DNA from: Poteriospumella lacustris
Taxonomy: Eukaryota; Sar; Chrysophyceae; Chromulinales; Dinobryaceae
DNA: 63,685 nt
Assembly: GCA_008000375.1 (NCBI GenBank)
Contig: SMOI01000041.1
Coordinates: forward strand, 1 to 63,685
Direction: 5' to 3'
Within the stretch, counting starts at the first letter, position 1. The number at the start of each line of letters is the position of its first letter. Positions 39,153 through 48,178 of the stretch are shown piece after piece. The position numbers were made by a program, and so were the translations under genes. The notes under the pieces were generated by a model. The model saw only the letters and a list, made by a program, of their open reading frames with translations. It searched no databases and was not told the origin of the DNA.

Positions 39153-39651
39153 AGCAAACTCAGCCAAACGAACCTCCACTTGCTTTCCTCCACTTGCTTT
39201 CCGTGTAGCAGTCCTGTAGAGATAGCGTTTCGTTGAAGTGTGGTGGCTGTTTGTGCTGTGCTAAGAGGACACCTGTGTTTGTCGATGAGAGAGACTGCAG
39301 GAGCATGGTCCGTTTGGTGGGAAAGCCATCAAAACGTTTCCAAAAAAATGATGCAGCCGTGAAACAGATAGTCGACCTCAAAGGACGTCAACCTTAGTGA
39401 CTCTTAATCGCATGCACTCTACCGTCGTCTATTAGAAGCGGCGCAGTTTGTAAGCAATCAACGTTCGGCGACGTTCAGCGAGGTGGTGGCGAATGAGGGT
39501 TATTACCCTGAATGGATGCGAGTGATGGAAAAAATGAGATCACACGCAAACCAATAATGGTTTTGGCAATTGTTATAAGATTCGATGTGAAAAGAGAGGT
39601 GACAGTGAATATTTGTCAGTTATGTACGCTATTCATGAACTACCTTCGTCA
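39153..39651. other. Intergenic region, no supported gene
   Basis: It lies between convergent 3' ends (D gene, membrane protein locus). I see no repeat or open frame worth calling. Confidence 0.5.
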
Positions 39652-40143
39652 TCAACTGCCCATATAGGTGTCCCAAAACCATTGCTTCACATTGACAAAA
39701 CTACTGCGCCGGAACACAACAATGCTAGAAATGTGTTGGTTGGCAATCAACAGATCAAAGGTTCGAATATGTTCTCGGCCAAACTCGGCCAGCATTGCTT
39801 TGTAACTGCCGCGAATCGGAGACACATCTTGCTTGCCCGTGTTTTCTCCAAAATATGCATCCCGATAGACACAGTAGTGGCACTCCAATTGACATTCAAT
39901 GCGTTTCATCATGTCCAACCACGTAGACACTTCGATGCACCCCTCCTGAAAACAACGCAATTGGGACGCATCCTCCAAGTTCAAAACGTTCAGATATTCA
40001 TCTTTGAACGCTTCTTGGTCGTTAGCACTTAAGCATCGAATGAAGCAAAATTGTCGCGGTTTCGACTCCATCGCGGTCACTATGTCGGCTTTGGTCATAC
40101 TACTACGTCGGTCAGAAACTAACTCAGTGGTGCTCTGACCCAT
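39652..40143 (-). CDS. Hypothetical soluble domain, probably the C-terminal part of the adjacent membrane protein gene
   Basis: A 163-residue frame (MGQSTTELVSDRRSSMT ...) with seven cysteines and mixed helical segments (AFKDEYLNVLNLEDASQL, IEVSTWLDMMKRIECQ, MLAEFGREHIRTFDLLI). I do not recognise a family. It overlaps the last 20 bases of the upstream frame (40124-40819) out of phase, which is unusual for two separate eukaryotic genes. One gene with a one-base indel near 40125-40145 is the simplest reading. No splice sites are obvious at the junction. Confidence 0.5.
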   Translation of the reverse strand: MGQSTTELVSDRRSSMTKADIVTAMESKPRQFCFIRCLSANDQEAFKDEYLNVLNLEDASQLRCFQEGCIEVSTWLDMMKRIECQLECHYCVYRDAYFGENTGKQDVSPIRGSYKAMLAEFGREHIRTFDLLIANQHISSIVVFRRSSFVNVKQWFWDTYMGS

Positions 40144-40819
40144 AAAGTCGGACAGATACTAGGTCGATATCTTTCAATAACGCCGTCATCTCGTTGATCC
40201 CATCCTCACTGCCGATCGTACCAGTGTCTACGTCCGTCGGCTGCCCAACGACGTCCGTCGTCGTTGGGACAGTGGAAGCTGAGGATCGGCAACCGTTGCA
40301 ATTATTTGAGACCACGCCAACACATTGACAAATGACTGCAATAACGATGTAAATAATGGCTTCAATCGAGACTGGAACAGCATCAGCTGCATTCAAGATT
40401 ATCATGATTATGACAGCAACAATCGCACTCACTATAAAGTTCATGAGGCTAACCAAATACATCTTTAAGTAAGCATTGACTGGACTGTCAGGGACAGGCC
40501 GGAGATCGGGTTCAAAGTTGGGATCATTGAACGTCTTTGCAAACACAAAGTATACGGCACACATCATTAGGAATACGCCGCCAATATATATCTTATAATT
40601 TGCATTTGGATTTATCAAAGAGAAATAAACCAACTCCCATCTTCGCGGCTTCAAACCCGCCATGGGTCGAAATCGCATCTGCGACAAAATGAGCGACAAG
40701 GACAAAAGGAGGGACAGCACCCACAGCTCACACAGAACGCCGTCTGTCTGTTTGATGAGAACAGACAGACGGCGTTCTGAGTGAGCGTTGTCTGTGGACA
40801 TCTGCGATGTCTGTGACAT
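40124..40819 (-). CDS. Multi-pass membrane protein of unknown function
   Basis: A 231-residue frame with four hydrophobic segments: LWVLSLLLSLSLIL (about 32-45), IYIGGVFLMMCAVYFVF (about 77-93), YLVSLMNFIVSAIVAVIIMI (about 120-139) and IEAIIYIVIAVICQCVGVV (about 152-170). An acidic Ser/Thr-rich stretch and SEDGINEMTALLKDID follow. The first about 30 residues come from simple repeat and hairpin sequence (40734-40778) and may not be translated; MRFRPMAGLKPRRW, after the first segment, is an alternative start. It is unrelated to the DUF285 family around it. The frame ends where the next one begins, so the locus may be a broken single gene. Confidence 0.5.
   Translation of the reverse strand: MSQTSQMSTDNAHSERRLSVLIKQTDGVLCELWVLSLLLSLSLILSQMRFRPMAGLKPRRWELVYFSLINPNANYKIYIGGVFLMMCAVYFVFAKTFNDPNFEPDLRPVPDSPVNAYLKMYLVSLMNFIVSAIVAVIIMIILNAADAVPVSIEAIIYIVIAVICQCVGVVSNNCNGCRSSASTVPTTTDVVGQPTDVDTGTIGSEDGINEMTALLKDIDLVSVRLYGSEHH
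40734..40778. repeat. Perfect 19-base inverted repeat (hairpin)
   Basis: AGAACGCCGTCTGTCTGTT at 40734-40752 and its exact reverse complement at 40760-40778 flank a 7-base loop. It lies at the very start of the minus-strand membrane protein frame and just beyond the D-type upstream repeat of 40972. It is not followed by a T tract in either direction, so it is not a simple terminator. Confidence 0.95.
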
Positions 40820-40872
40820 CTGCGGAGTCTGTGTATAAAGTGATCATGATGATGATGATGATGATGATGATG
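40786..40872. repeat. ACATCTGCGRxGTCTGTG repeat and (ATG)n microsatellite
   Basis: Words like GACATCTGCGATGTCTGTG (about 40798-40835) match the type of repeat upstream of other D genes. They are followed by about nine ATG/GAT triplets (40845-40872). Both lie 100-190 bases before the D start at 40972. Confidence 0.75.
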
Positions 40873-40971
40873 CCGATCTGCCGCGCTGCTCGCAAACGAA
40901 ACTGAACTAAGAAAACTAAAAGCAATCCATTGTCTGTGAACAATTTTTCAACAAATTCGTAGGAGTCAACA

Positions 40972-42222
40972 ATGAGTGTGAACCAGGAGCGTGTTCTTCA
41001 CCGACGGATTGCCACTGAGTTGGATTTGTGCCTTTACCGTGTGGTGAACGAACGATGTGCCGGTCGAGTCTTGCCGTTTGGCGTGCGTCAATTGATCAAG
41101 GACTATGCCTGGGTGTCTTTGGACAACGAGACACTGAGGCGGGCTGTACAGTTGTGGTGCAGAGATCGATCAACTGCATTACAGCGGTATGGAGAGATCA
41201 ACGATTGGGACGTCAGCCGAGTGACCAGCATGGCCAAGCTTTTCGCTGGAACACGATTCAACGATCGTATCGACCAGTGGGACGTGCGAAACGTCACATC
41301 GATGATGGCCATGTTTTCAGAAGCGACGCAATTCAACCAGCCGTTGGACACGTGGGACGTGGGTAGCGTCACTGATATGAGTTTCATGTTTGCGGATGCG
41401 GCGTCGTTCAATCAGCCGTTGTCTCGATGGGACGTGAGTCAGGTCACGAATATGAGCTATATGTTCTACAACGCTGCGCGGTTCAACGAATCGCTCTGTT
41501 CCTGGGATGTCCGTCGGGTGACGGACATGGGACACATGTTCTCTCGGGCGACGGCGTTCAACCAGCCGCTGTCTGACTGGGACGTGAGTCACGTCATGAC
41601 GATGGGCTTCATGTTCAAACAAGCCTCGTCGTTCAACCAGCCGCTGTCCCAGTGGACGATGGGCCAAGTGACGGATATACGATGCATGTTTGTGTGGGCC
41701 TCGTCGTTTAACCAGTCGCTGTCTACGTGGCAGGTGGGCCACGTGACCAATATGAATCACCTGTTCTTCGGGGCGGCGTCGTTCAACCAGTCGCTGTCAA
41801 ACTGGGATGTGCGTCGGGTGACCGACATGAGCAACATGTTCGCGCGGGCGTCGTCGTTCAACCAGCCACTCTCCGAGTGGAATGTCAGTCAGGTCACCAC
41901 GATGAGCTACATGTTCTGGAACGCCTCTTCGTTTAATCAGCCGTTGGACACGTGGGATGTGCGTCGGGTCGAAGATATGCGTTTCATGTTCACCGAGGCC
42001 GCGTCGTTTAACCAGCCGTTGAGTGAATGGGATGTGCGTCAGGTGGCGTGTATGGCTTCCCTTTTTGCAGGCGCCACGTCCTTCAACCAGCCGTTGTCCG
42101 CATGGGATGTGCAACCACGAACAGACGTGTGTGACGTGTTGAAAGGGGCGACGTCGTTTAACCAGCCGATGTCCGGTTGGTATGCACGTGACCACCGTCG
42201 CGGGTCGTGTGTGCTCTGCTGA
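40972..42222 (+). CDS. DUF285 repeat protein, subfamily D
   Basis: A 416-residue protein starting MSVNQERVLHRRIATELDLC. The module is canonical (VLPFGVRQLIKDYAW, TLRRAVQLW). Thirteen repeats run from FNDRIDQW through FNESLCSW and FNQPLSQW to FNQPMSGW, and the Cys-containing end WYARDHRRGSCVLC is shared with 32076 and approximately with 37647. GC content rises along the repeats (GTGGGACGTGCG codons). A relic of one repeat lies about 190 bases downstream. Confidence 0.92.
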   Translation: MSVNQERVLHRRIATELDLCLYRVVNERCAGRVLPFGVRQLIKDYAWVSLDNETLRRAVQLWCRDRSTALQRYGEINDWDVSRVTSMAKLFAGTRFNDRIDQWDVRNVTSMMAMFSEATQFNQPLDTWDVGSVTDMSFMFADAASFNQPLSRWDVSQVTNMSYMFYNAARFNESLCSWDVRRVTDMGHMFSRATAFNQPLSDWDVSHVMTMGFMFKQASSFNQPLSQWTMGQVTDIRCMFVWASSFNQSLSTWQVGHVTNMNHLFFGAASFNQSLSNWDVRRVTDMSNMFARASSFNQPLSEWNVSQVTTMSYMFWNASSFNQPLDTWDVRRVEDMRFMFTEAASFNQPLSEWDVRQVACMASLFAGATSFNQPLSAWDVQPRTDVCDVLKGATSFNQPMSGWYARDHRRGSCVLC

Positions 42223-42407
42223 AGCAAACCCCTCTTTTGTGTATACCATTGACCATCCCCGTATACCACGGGGGCCTATCGACCCCTGGGAGGGACGTCA
42301 ATCGTAACGTGGACGTCCTAGCTGGCAAAGATCGATGCAAGGGGCACCCAGCGACGTGGACACGTGTACGTCACCGACTACGAGTCCAATGGTCGACAAA
42401 CGCTGTG

Positions 42408-42480
42408 TGTGGTTCAACGAATCGCTCAGTTCCTGGGGGTATGATGGTGAGTCGGGTAACGAATATGGGGCGGAGGGGCA
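42408..42480 (+). pseudogene. Relic of one DUF285 repeat
   Basis: GTTCAACGAATCGCT followed by TTCCTGGG and GTCGGGTAACGAATATGGG parallels the FNESLCSW repeat of the upstream gene (about 41481-41535), with several small changes and a frame break. It is a duplicated scrap, not a gene. Confidence 0.65.
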
Positions 42481-42541
42481 TACAACGACGTTTCTTTCTT
42501 GGGTGACTGCGTTTCGTCAGTATATCCAATAGACTCCGTCG

Positions 42542-42783
42542 GCATTTTCTCAAATGCCACAATCGTTATCCCTCTTGCTTTGCACCAACTGCCCACTGCT
42601 CCTTTCGGAACTTCCGCACCTTCGAATACACGCCGACGCGCTTCCTCATTGACTTCCGTTGCAATCCTTGAATCAATGAGGAAGCGCGCCGGCGTGTATT
42701 CGAAGGTGCGGAAGTACCGAAAGGAGCAGTGGGCAGTTGGTGCAAAGCAAGAGGGATAACGATTGGGGCATTTGAGAAAATGC
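42542..42783. mobile_element. Foldback element with 111-base inverted arms
   Basis: The left arm (42542-42652) and right arm (42673-42783) are reverse complements with about three mismatches, separated by a 20-base loop. Terminal words are GCATTTTCTCAAATGCC and GGC(A)TTTGAGAAAATGC; the 17-base tip is itself partly palindromic. No transposase frame is present: the open frames across it read the same peptide from either arm. I see no clear target site duplication. It may be a nonautonomous foldback or MITE-like element, or an inverted duplication. Confidence 0.7.
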
Positions 42784-43325
42784 TGACTCTGCATCGCAAA
42801 AGAGTGGTACGCGAAGGAGAAGAAGAGATACGTGCGCGTATTGTCTACTGACTTTTACTGTCAGTTTGCCTTCGTATGATCATTGGTAAAGTTCCTTCGG
42901 TGCAGCCTTGTAGACAATACGAAGGCGTTTCCGCCCCGTCGGTGAGTCGTTTCGTTTCTCAATTGTCACCATCACAATCGTCACGCGAAATGGGTGCGAT
43001 GATGGACCCCTTTCCCATTGTATTTTGACGATCAATGTAATCTATTCTCAGTTGATCTCCAATGGACAATCCGGCGAGAGAGTCAGGGGAGTTTGTCTGG
43101 CAGGTGAGGAGTATAGGCCGCCAGGAGTATGTGGGGTCTATGCTTGTACTACCACTGGTAAAGTCTGCGAAGTCTACACATCTGTGTTGGCTGTGTAACG
43201 TATATACGTGGTGTTGACCTGGGAGGTAGCCGTGCCGTGGGCCCATGGAAGCACACTTTGTGTGTATAGTTTACACTGCCATTCAGGGTGGCGCCTGACT
43301 CCACAACAAGTGACACGACGCAAAC

Positions 43326-43410
43326 AATGACAAGCGACAAGCGACAAGCGACACGCGACAAGCGACCGCTCGACGACAGCAACAGTTTGATGACAAGCGA
43401 CAAACGACAG
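43326..43410. repeat. GCGACAAG-type repeat upstream of an A1 gene
   Basis: Copies of GCGACAA(G/A) and CGACAAACGACAG lie directly before the A1 block at 43411. This is the same arrangement as at 3270-3418. The interval 42784-43325 shows no gene; a 12-base inverted repeat (CGTATTGTCTAC at 42837, complement at 42910) is present. Confidence 0.6.
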
Positions 43411-43460
43411 GACGACGGACGGACCACACTTCCCTTGGACGGTGACCGTGTGTCCTCTCC
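43411..43460 (+). promoter_or_regulatory. A1 upstream block, copy 2
   Basis: GACGACGGACGGACCACACT, then GGTGACCGTGTGTCCT, about 125 bases before the ATG of the next A1 gene. Confidence 0.5.
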
Positions 43461-43538
43461 CAGATCCTTGCCGCTTCATCGCGCGAGGCGCGAGACTTGT
43501 GGAGACTTTCGCCTCGTCTGATTCGTGAGTCACTGTGA

Positions 43539-44354
43539 ATGACCACCACCGCCACGAATCACCAAGATCTCTTCCAGCTCATCGACCTGTGTCTTTACCG
43601 CACTTCGGAGGTCTATTGTGGGCGAGTGTTGCCGTATGGCATCCGGCAGCAGATCAAAGACTTCCTCGTTCTTCCGCTGGACGATGTCAGCATTCGCTCG
43701 GCGGTGCAGCTGTGGATAAACGACCAAGCCAATACCATATCTCTCTATGGACATATTTCGTTGTGGGATACGCATCGTGTGACCGATATGAGTGAGTTGT
43801 TTCATTGTCAGGAACTGTTCAACGACGATATCAGTCAATGGGACGTGTCGAAGGTAACGACGATGCGAGAGATGTTCTTTGCGGCTCGCAATTTTAATCA
43901 AATGCTTGAAGCCTGGGATACATCCAATGTGGTCAATATGACCGGGCTTTTCAAATTCACCTTTAGCTTTAACCAGCCGTTGTCCACGTGGAATGTCTCC
44001 GCGGTGACCGAGATGGGTTACATGTTCGCCTATACGGAATCGTTCAACCAACCTCTCGTTCACTGGGATGTGTCTCGGGTGAGATGTTCCGCCTATATGT
44101 TCAGCAAGACCAAGGCGTTCGACCAGCCGTTGGACAGTTGGAACCTGGCCATGGCTACGGACGTAAGCGGTATGTTCCTGGGGGCAGTGTTGTTTAACCA
44201 GCCGCTTCCATCGTGGAACATCGCCGCCGTTGAACACAGGAAGTACATGTTTGTTGGTGCGCTTTCCTTCAATCAGCCCGACACTATGGAACAGTGGCGA
44301 CACTATGCCAGTAGCTATAGCCAGGTGCTGTTCCACCGCATGATCGCGTGTTAA
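43539..44354 (+). CDS. DUF285 repeat protein, subfamily A1
   Basis: A 271-residue protein starting MTTTATNHQDLFQLIDLC. Module: SEVYCGRVLPYGIRQQIKDF, with Gln replacing Leu in RQLIK, and SIRSAVQLW. Seven repeats run from FNDDISQW through FNQMLEAW to FNQPDTMEQW. The terminal region (HYASSYSQVLFHRMIAC) differs from other A1 members. The downstream relative 46399 carries nearly the same 3' DNA (GCTGTTCCACCGCATGATCG) but stops earlier, so the extra residues here come from a lost stop or that copy's gained one. Confidence 0.9.
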   Translation: MTTTATNHQDLFQLIDLCLYRTSEVYCGRVLPYGIRQQIKDFLVLPLDDVSIRSAVQLWINDQANTISLYGHISLWDTHRVTDMSELFHCQELFNDDISQWDVSKVTTMREMFFAARNFNQMLEAWDTSNVVNMTGLFKFTFSFNQPLSTWNVSAVTEMGYMFAYTESFNQPLVHWDVSRVRCSAYMFSKTKAFDQPLDSWNLAMATDVSGMFLGAVLFNQPLPSWNIAAVEHRKYMFVGALSFNQPDTMEQWRHYASSYSQVLFHRMIAC

Positions 44355-44760
44355 CAATACTCCAATAACTCAATAACCTGATAAGATACCGCTGACAACT
44401 CAATGCTAACTAACCCCCGCCGCATCGTCATCGTTGTAATTGCGACCATCACGGGTCTACCATAGACCAATGTAGCGTTGACGTGGGGTGACTTCATAAG
44501 CGTTACCATAGTCGAAGGAGGAGCTCTCGCGTCCCAGCGACGTTGACCGGGCTAAAGGGCTTCCGCTATCTGTCTGTAAATTCTCATTTGTAAGTCGCGC
44601 TTGTCCATCACACTCTTGCAAACCAATCCACACTCCACATGGCCAGACAGGGTCTCTCCGGAACATCGCTAGAGGAGTGGTCAGTGAATTGGAACAGTGA
44701 AGTGCACACTGTTTATCGTTACGTATGGGAGGCGAACGCGACAACGTCACTTCGATAGTA
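44355..44760. other. Intergenic region, no supported gene
   Basis: It lies between convergent A1 and B 3' ends and lacks the S-type spacer. The words CAATAACTCAATAACCTG near 44364 recur after 47217, as shared A1 3' flank. Confidence 0.5.
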
Positions 44761-45729
44761 TCAGCCGCTAATCTCTCGTATGGGCGGACGACCGCCTGCC
44801 CACTCGAACATATACCGCAGATTGGTACCAGGCGACACCCTCCATGTGTCTAATGGCTGGTTAAACGACGTGGCGCCGTCAAACATGTAGCTCATATCAA
44901 CTACGCTGATCACAACCCACGTGTCTAACGGATGGTTGAAGGAGGCTGCGCCACAAAACATACCATGCATATGCGTCACCTTGCTCACGTCCCATGTCGA
45001 CAACGGCTGGTTAAACGAGGTGGCACCAGCAAACATGTCGTTCATGAAAGAAACCTTTCGCACATTCCACGAGGTTAATGGCTGGTTGAATGAAGTGGCT
45101 CCACCTAACACTCTCCACATGGTTGTGACCTGACTCACATTCCATGCGTCCAAAGGTTGGTTGAAAGAGACCGCTTCAAAGAACATGCCAGCCATACTAG
45201 TTACTTGGCTTACGTTCCATGTCGACAACGGCTGGTTGAACGCCAGGGCGTCATAGAACACACAACCCATATTGGTGACGTGGCTCACATCCCAGGTGTC
45301 CAACGGATGGTTGAAAAGGGCCGCGACGCAAAACATATACTCCATCGAGGTGACGTTGCGGACGTCCCAGCGGTCGATACCGTCATTGAACTTCGTGAGC
45401 TTAAAGAGGCCGGACATATCCGTCACCTTGCTCACATCCCAATCGTTGATATCACCGTAGCGATGATACGCGGTCGCTCTGTCGCTGCACCACAACCGCA
45501 CTGCCGCTCGTAGCGTCTCGTTGTCGAACGACACCCAGGCATAGTCCTTGATCATCTGTCGCACGCCAAACGGCAGCACGTGACCTCCGCAACGGTCGGT
45601 CACCACGCGGTACAGGCACAAGTCCAACACCAGTGGGATGGGACGGTCGGTGGGTCGTGAGGGGATCGTGGCCTGTGGTTCGACGATCGCAGGAGAGCAG
45701 CATGCGTCACTTCCCTTGTTGACTTGCAT
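44761..45729 (-). CDS. DUF285 repeat protein, subfamily B
   Basis: A 322-residue protein from MQVNKGSDACC (ATG at 45727-45729), the counterpart of the B start; an in-frame ATG at 45837 would add 36 residues. Eight codons of the B tail (EVTSTLVG region) are altered or missing. Module: VLDLCLYRVV, VLPFGVRQMIKDYAW, TLRAAVRLW. Eight repeats run from FNDGIDRW, including two FNHPLDTW (His for Gln). The end is FEWAGGRPPIREISG, a variant B terminus like that of 25344. It is divergent from an A-type relic at 45880. Confidence 0.88.
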   Translation of the reverse strand: MQVNKGSDACCSPAIVEPQATIPSRPTDRPIPLVLDLCLYRVVTDRCGGHVLPFGVRQMIKDYAWVSFDNETLRAAVRLWCSDRATAYHRYGDINDWDVSKVTDMSGLFKLTKFNDGIDRWDVRNVTSMEYMFCVAALFNHPLDTWDVSHVTNMGCVFYDALAFNQPLSTWNVSQVTSMAGMFFEAVSFNQPLDAWNVSQVTTMWRVLGGATSFNQPLTSWNVRKVSFMNDMFAGATSFNQPLSTWDVSKVTHMHGMFCGAASFNHPLDTWVVISVVDMSYMFDGATSFNQPLDTWRVSPGTNLRYMFEWAGGRPPIREISG

Positions 45730-45879
45730 GGAACTGTGGTTGTCGACCTGGTCGTGGGATGAACTCATTACCTTTACGGATGTAGTGGCTCCATGTCCGT
45801 CGTCCATAGCGACTGGAGCTGCAATGGCAGCCAACAAACCGTTCGGTGTGAGGTTCTGTGATGGTGTACAGTCACGTGG

Positions 45880-46090
45880 GTGCAGACCTCAGGCGATTGC
45901 TGCTACTTCTGTCTCGGTATGGTACGGAATCTGCAGGCCGTATGGGATGCGGCGGAAGATCAAAACCTTCCTCATCATCGCAGCGTGGGACAGCTCGGCG
46001 GCGACGATGTGACCAAGTCGCCGCTGTTACTCACTATGGTCATATCACGTTGTGGGATTCACATGGTCGACGATCGCACTGTCGCGACCC
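45880..46090 (+). pseudogene. Relic of an A-type DUF285 N-terminus
   Basis: CCGTATGGGATGCGGCGGAAGATCAAAACC, followed after 90 bases by CTATGGTCATATCACG and TTGTGGGATTCACATGG, parallels the VLPYGVRRQIKDF to GHISLWDTH region of A genes with several frame breaks and no repeats. Its position, divergent from a B gene, is where an A gene would be expected. Confidence 0.7.
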
Positions 46091-46289
46091 ACATACCGTG
46101 CTCTCGAGATTTGCGCACAATGTTAACTTCATCACGCAATATGGACGTCCCCCGGTTTTGAATGGACATGATCAGCAACAGCATGTCAGGCTTCAGTAAT
46201 CAGTAATCAATAGATGGACACGTCAATGAATCCCGAAGTCGATAACCGACTTACGACAAATCGATTTCCCGACAAGTGGTGACAGACAC

Positions 46290-46335
46290 GACGGACGGAC
46301 CACACTCCTCCTCGACGGCGACCGTGCGCACTCCC
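46290..46335 (+). promoter_or_regulatory. A1 upstream block, copy 3
   Basis: GACGGACGGACCACACTCC and GACGGCGACCGTG lie about 108 bases before the ATG at 46399. Confidence 0.5.
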
Positions 46336-46398
46336 GAGAATCGCCAAGCGCGGCGTCTGGTGACCTTCACCTCGACCGGAATCGGAAAGTCACAACAA

Positions 46399-47178
46399 AT
46401 GCCCATTACCATAAATCACCAAGATCTCATCCACCTCATCGACCTGTGTCTCTACCGCACTTCGGAGGTCTACTGTGGGCGAGTGTTGCCGTATGGCGTG
46501 CGGCGACAGATCAAAGACTTCCTCGTTCTTCCGCTGGACGATGTCAGCATTCGGTCGGCGGTGACGTTGTGGATTGAACGTCGATCCCGTGCCATCACTC
46601 GCTATGGACATATTTCGTTGTGGGATACACATCGTGTGACCGACATGAGTGAATTGTTTCATCGTCAGGTACTGTTCAACGACGATATCAGTCAATGGGA
46701 CGTGTCGAAGGTGACGACGATGCGAGAGATGTTCTTCAATACTCGCAGTTTTAATCAGATGCTTGAAGCCTGGGATACATCCAATGTCATCGATATGACC
46801 GGGCTTTTCCAATTGGCCGTTAGCTTTAACCAGCCGTTGTCCAAGTGGAATGTCTCCGCGGTGAAAGAGATGGGTTGCATTTTCGCTTGTGCGGAATCCT
46901 TCAACCAACCTCTCGGTGATTGGGATGTGTCTCGGGTGAGAGTAGCGTCTGGTATGTTTGTCAAGGCCAAGGCGTTCGACCAGCCGTTGGACAGCTGGTA
47001 CCTGGCTACGGCTACGGACATACGCTGTATGTTCATGAGGGCAGTGTCTTTCAACCAGTCGCTTCAGTCGTGGAACATCGCCGCCGTTGAACACAGGAAA
47101 CACATGTTTGTTGGTGCGCTTTCCTTCCATCAGCCCGAAACCATGACGCAGTGGCGACACAATGACAGTAGCTTTTAG
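46399..47178 (+). CDS. DUF285 repeat protein, subfamily A1
   Basis: A 259-residue protein from the ATG at 46399 (MPITINHQDLIHLIDLC); the open frame runs upstream through the A1 block to a GTG, which I do not use. Module: YCGRVLPYGVRRQIKDFLV, with RRQI for RQLI, and SIRSAVTLW. Seven repeats run from FNDDISQW to FHQPETMTQW, ending HNDSSF. It is very similar to 43539, including shared 3' flank. WNV is WYL in one repeat (PLDSWYLATATD). Confidence 0.9.
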   Translation: MPITINHQDLIHLIDLCLYRTSEVYCGRVLPYGVRRQIKDFLVLPLDDVSIRSAVTLWIERRSRAITRYGHISLWDTHRVTDMSELFHRQVLFNDDISQWDVSKVTTMREMFFNTRSFNQMLEAWDTSNVIDMTGLFQLAVSFNQPLSKWNVSAVKEMGCIFACAESFNQPLGDWDVSRVRVASGMFVKAKAFDQPLDSWYLATATDIRCMFMRAVSFNQSLQSWNIAAVEHRKHMFVGALSFHQPETMTQWRHNDSSF

Positions 47179-47345
47179 CTAGATGCTGTTCCACCGCATG
47201 ATCGCGTGTTAACAATACTCCAATAACTCAATAACCTGATAAGATACCCCTACTAACCCCAATGGCGATACAGTTAGCTATCACTGTTCGTTACAGACGT
47301 CACTACACCACATGACCACATCGCTTGCTCCGCTATCTCTCGGTG

Positions 47346-47423
47346 GGTGTGTTTAAAGACGCGGTTGCGTTTAACCAGCCCGAGACCTTGGTAGCATGGC
47401 GGTCGGCAGGCTATGTTGACTGA
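47346..47423 (+). pseudogene. 3' scrap of an A1-type gene
   Basis: It reads VFKDAVAFNQPETL then WRSAGYVD and TGA, matching the last 25 codons of 48179 together with its 3' flank (AGTGGGATCACAACCTCACG). No upstream part is present. The interval 47424-48059 holds no supported gene. Confidence 0.8.
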
Positions 47424-48059
47424 GGCACCAGTATCAACAGTAGTGTGTCGATTGCATTTATAATTGTCCAAGTGGGATCACAACCTCACGACCACCTACC
47501 CAATCCCCGTTGAGACATACATTGGTTCATAGACACGTTGTCGTGCCGCACACGAACATTAGCATCTTTTGTTCCACCGGTGCGGTGCGTTCCTTCTGCG
47601 TAGTCTCTGCTTCCTACGTTGCTTGTCTGCGAATACCCGTCATGGCAGTTTAGTGTGTAGTTGACCGGCATCTGGCCCAGCTATTGTGACGTGCGAAAGG
47701 TGCACGAACAGCGTATGCCGCCCAATTATGACTACTTAGTAAAACTGCCTAACCACGCCAATGAGCGTCTTTGCCACTCAGATGTTGCTGACTCTTTCTT
47801 CAGATGAGGCTGGCTCTCATGCCTTCCAAAGAACCTGCTACCATACGAGTGTGAGATGTTGGTCTTGTGCCATGCGAGATACGAAGAATCCCACGGGAAG
47901 ACACCGCTTCTTACACGTTGGAAGGCATAACAGATGTACAGAGAACCAAACCTGACCTCGGCATCCCGTATCTCCATGATCGACAACGACGCCTGGGAAA
48001 TGCGACAATGCGACAATGCGACAAACGACAAATCGACCCACGACACATTGCGACGCATA

Positions 48060-48110
48060 CGACGGACGGACCACACTCCTCCGCGACGGTGACCGTGGGC
48101 CTTGTCACGA
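48060..48110 (+). promoter_or_regulatory. A1 upstream block, copy 4
   Basis: CGACGGACGGACCACACTCC, CGACGGTGACCGTG and CTTGTCAC lie about 118 bases before the ATG at 48179. They are preceded by GCGACAAT/ACGACAAA repeats (about 48000-48035). Confidence 0.5.
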
Positions 48111-48178
48111 AAGTTCAGTCGTCAGCAGGTGACCAGCGCGACTTCACTTCGTCAATGAGTCACTGTGAATCACAATTA

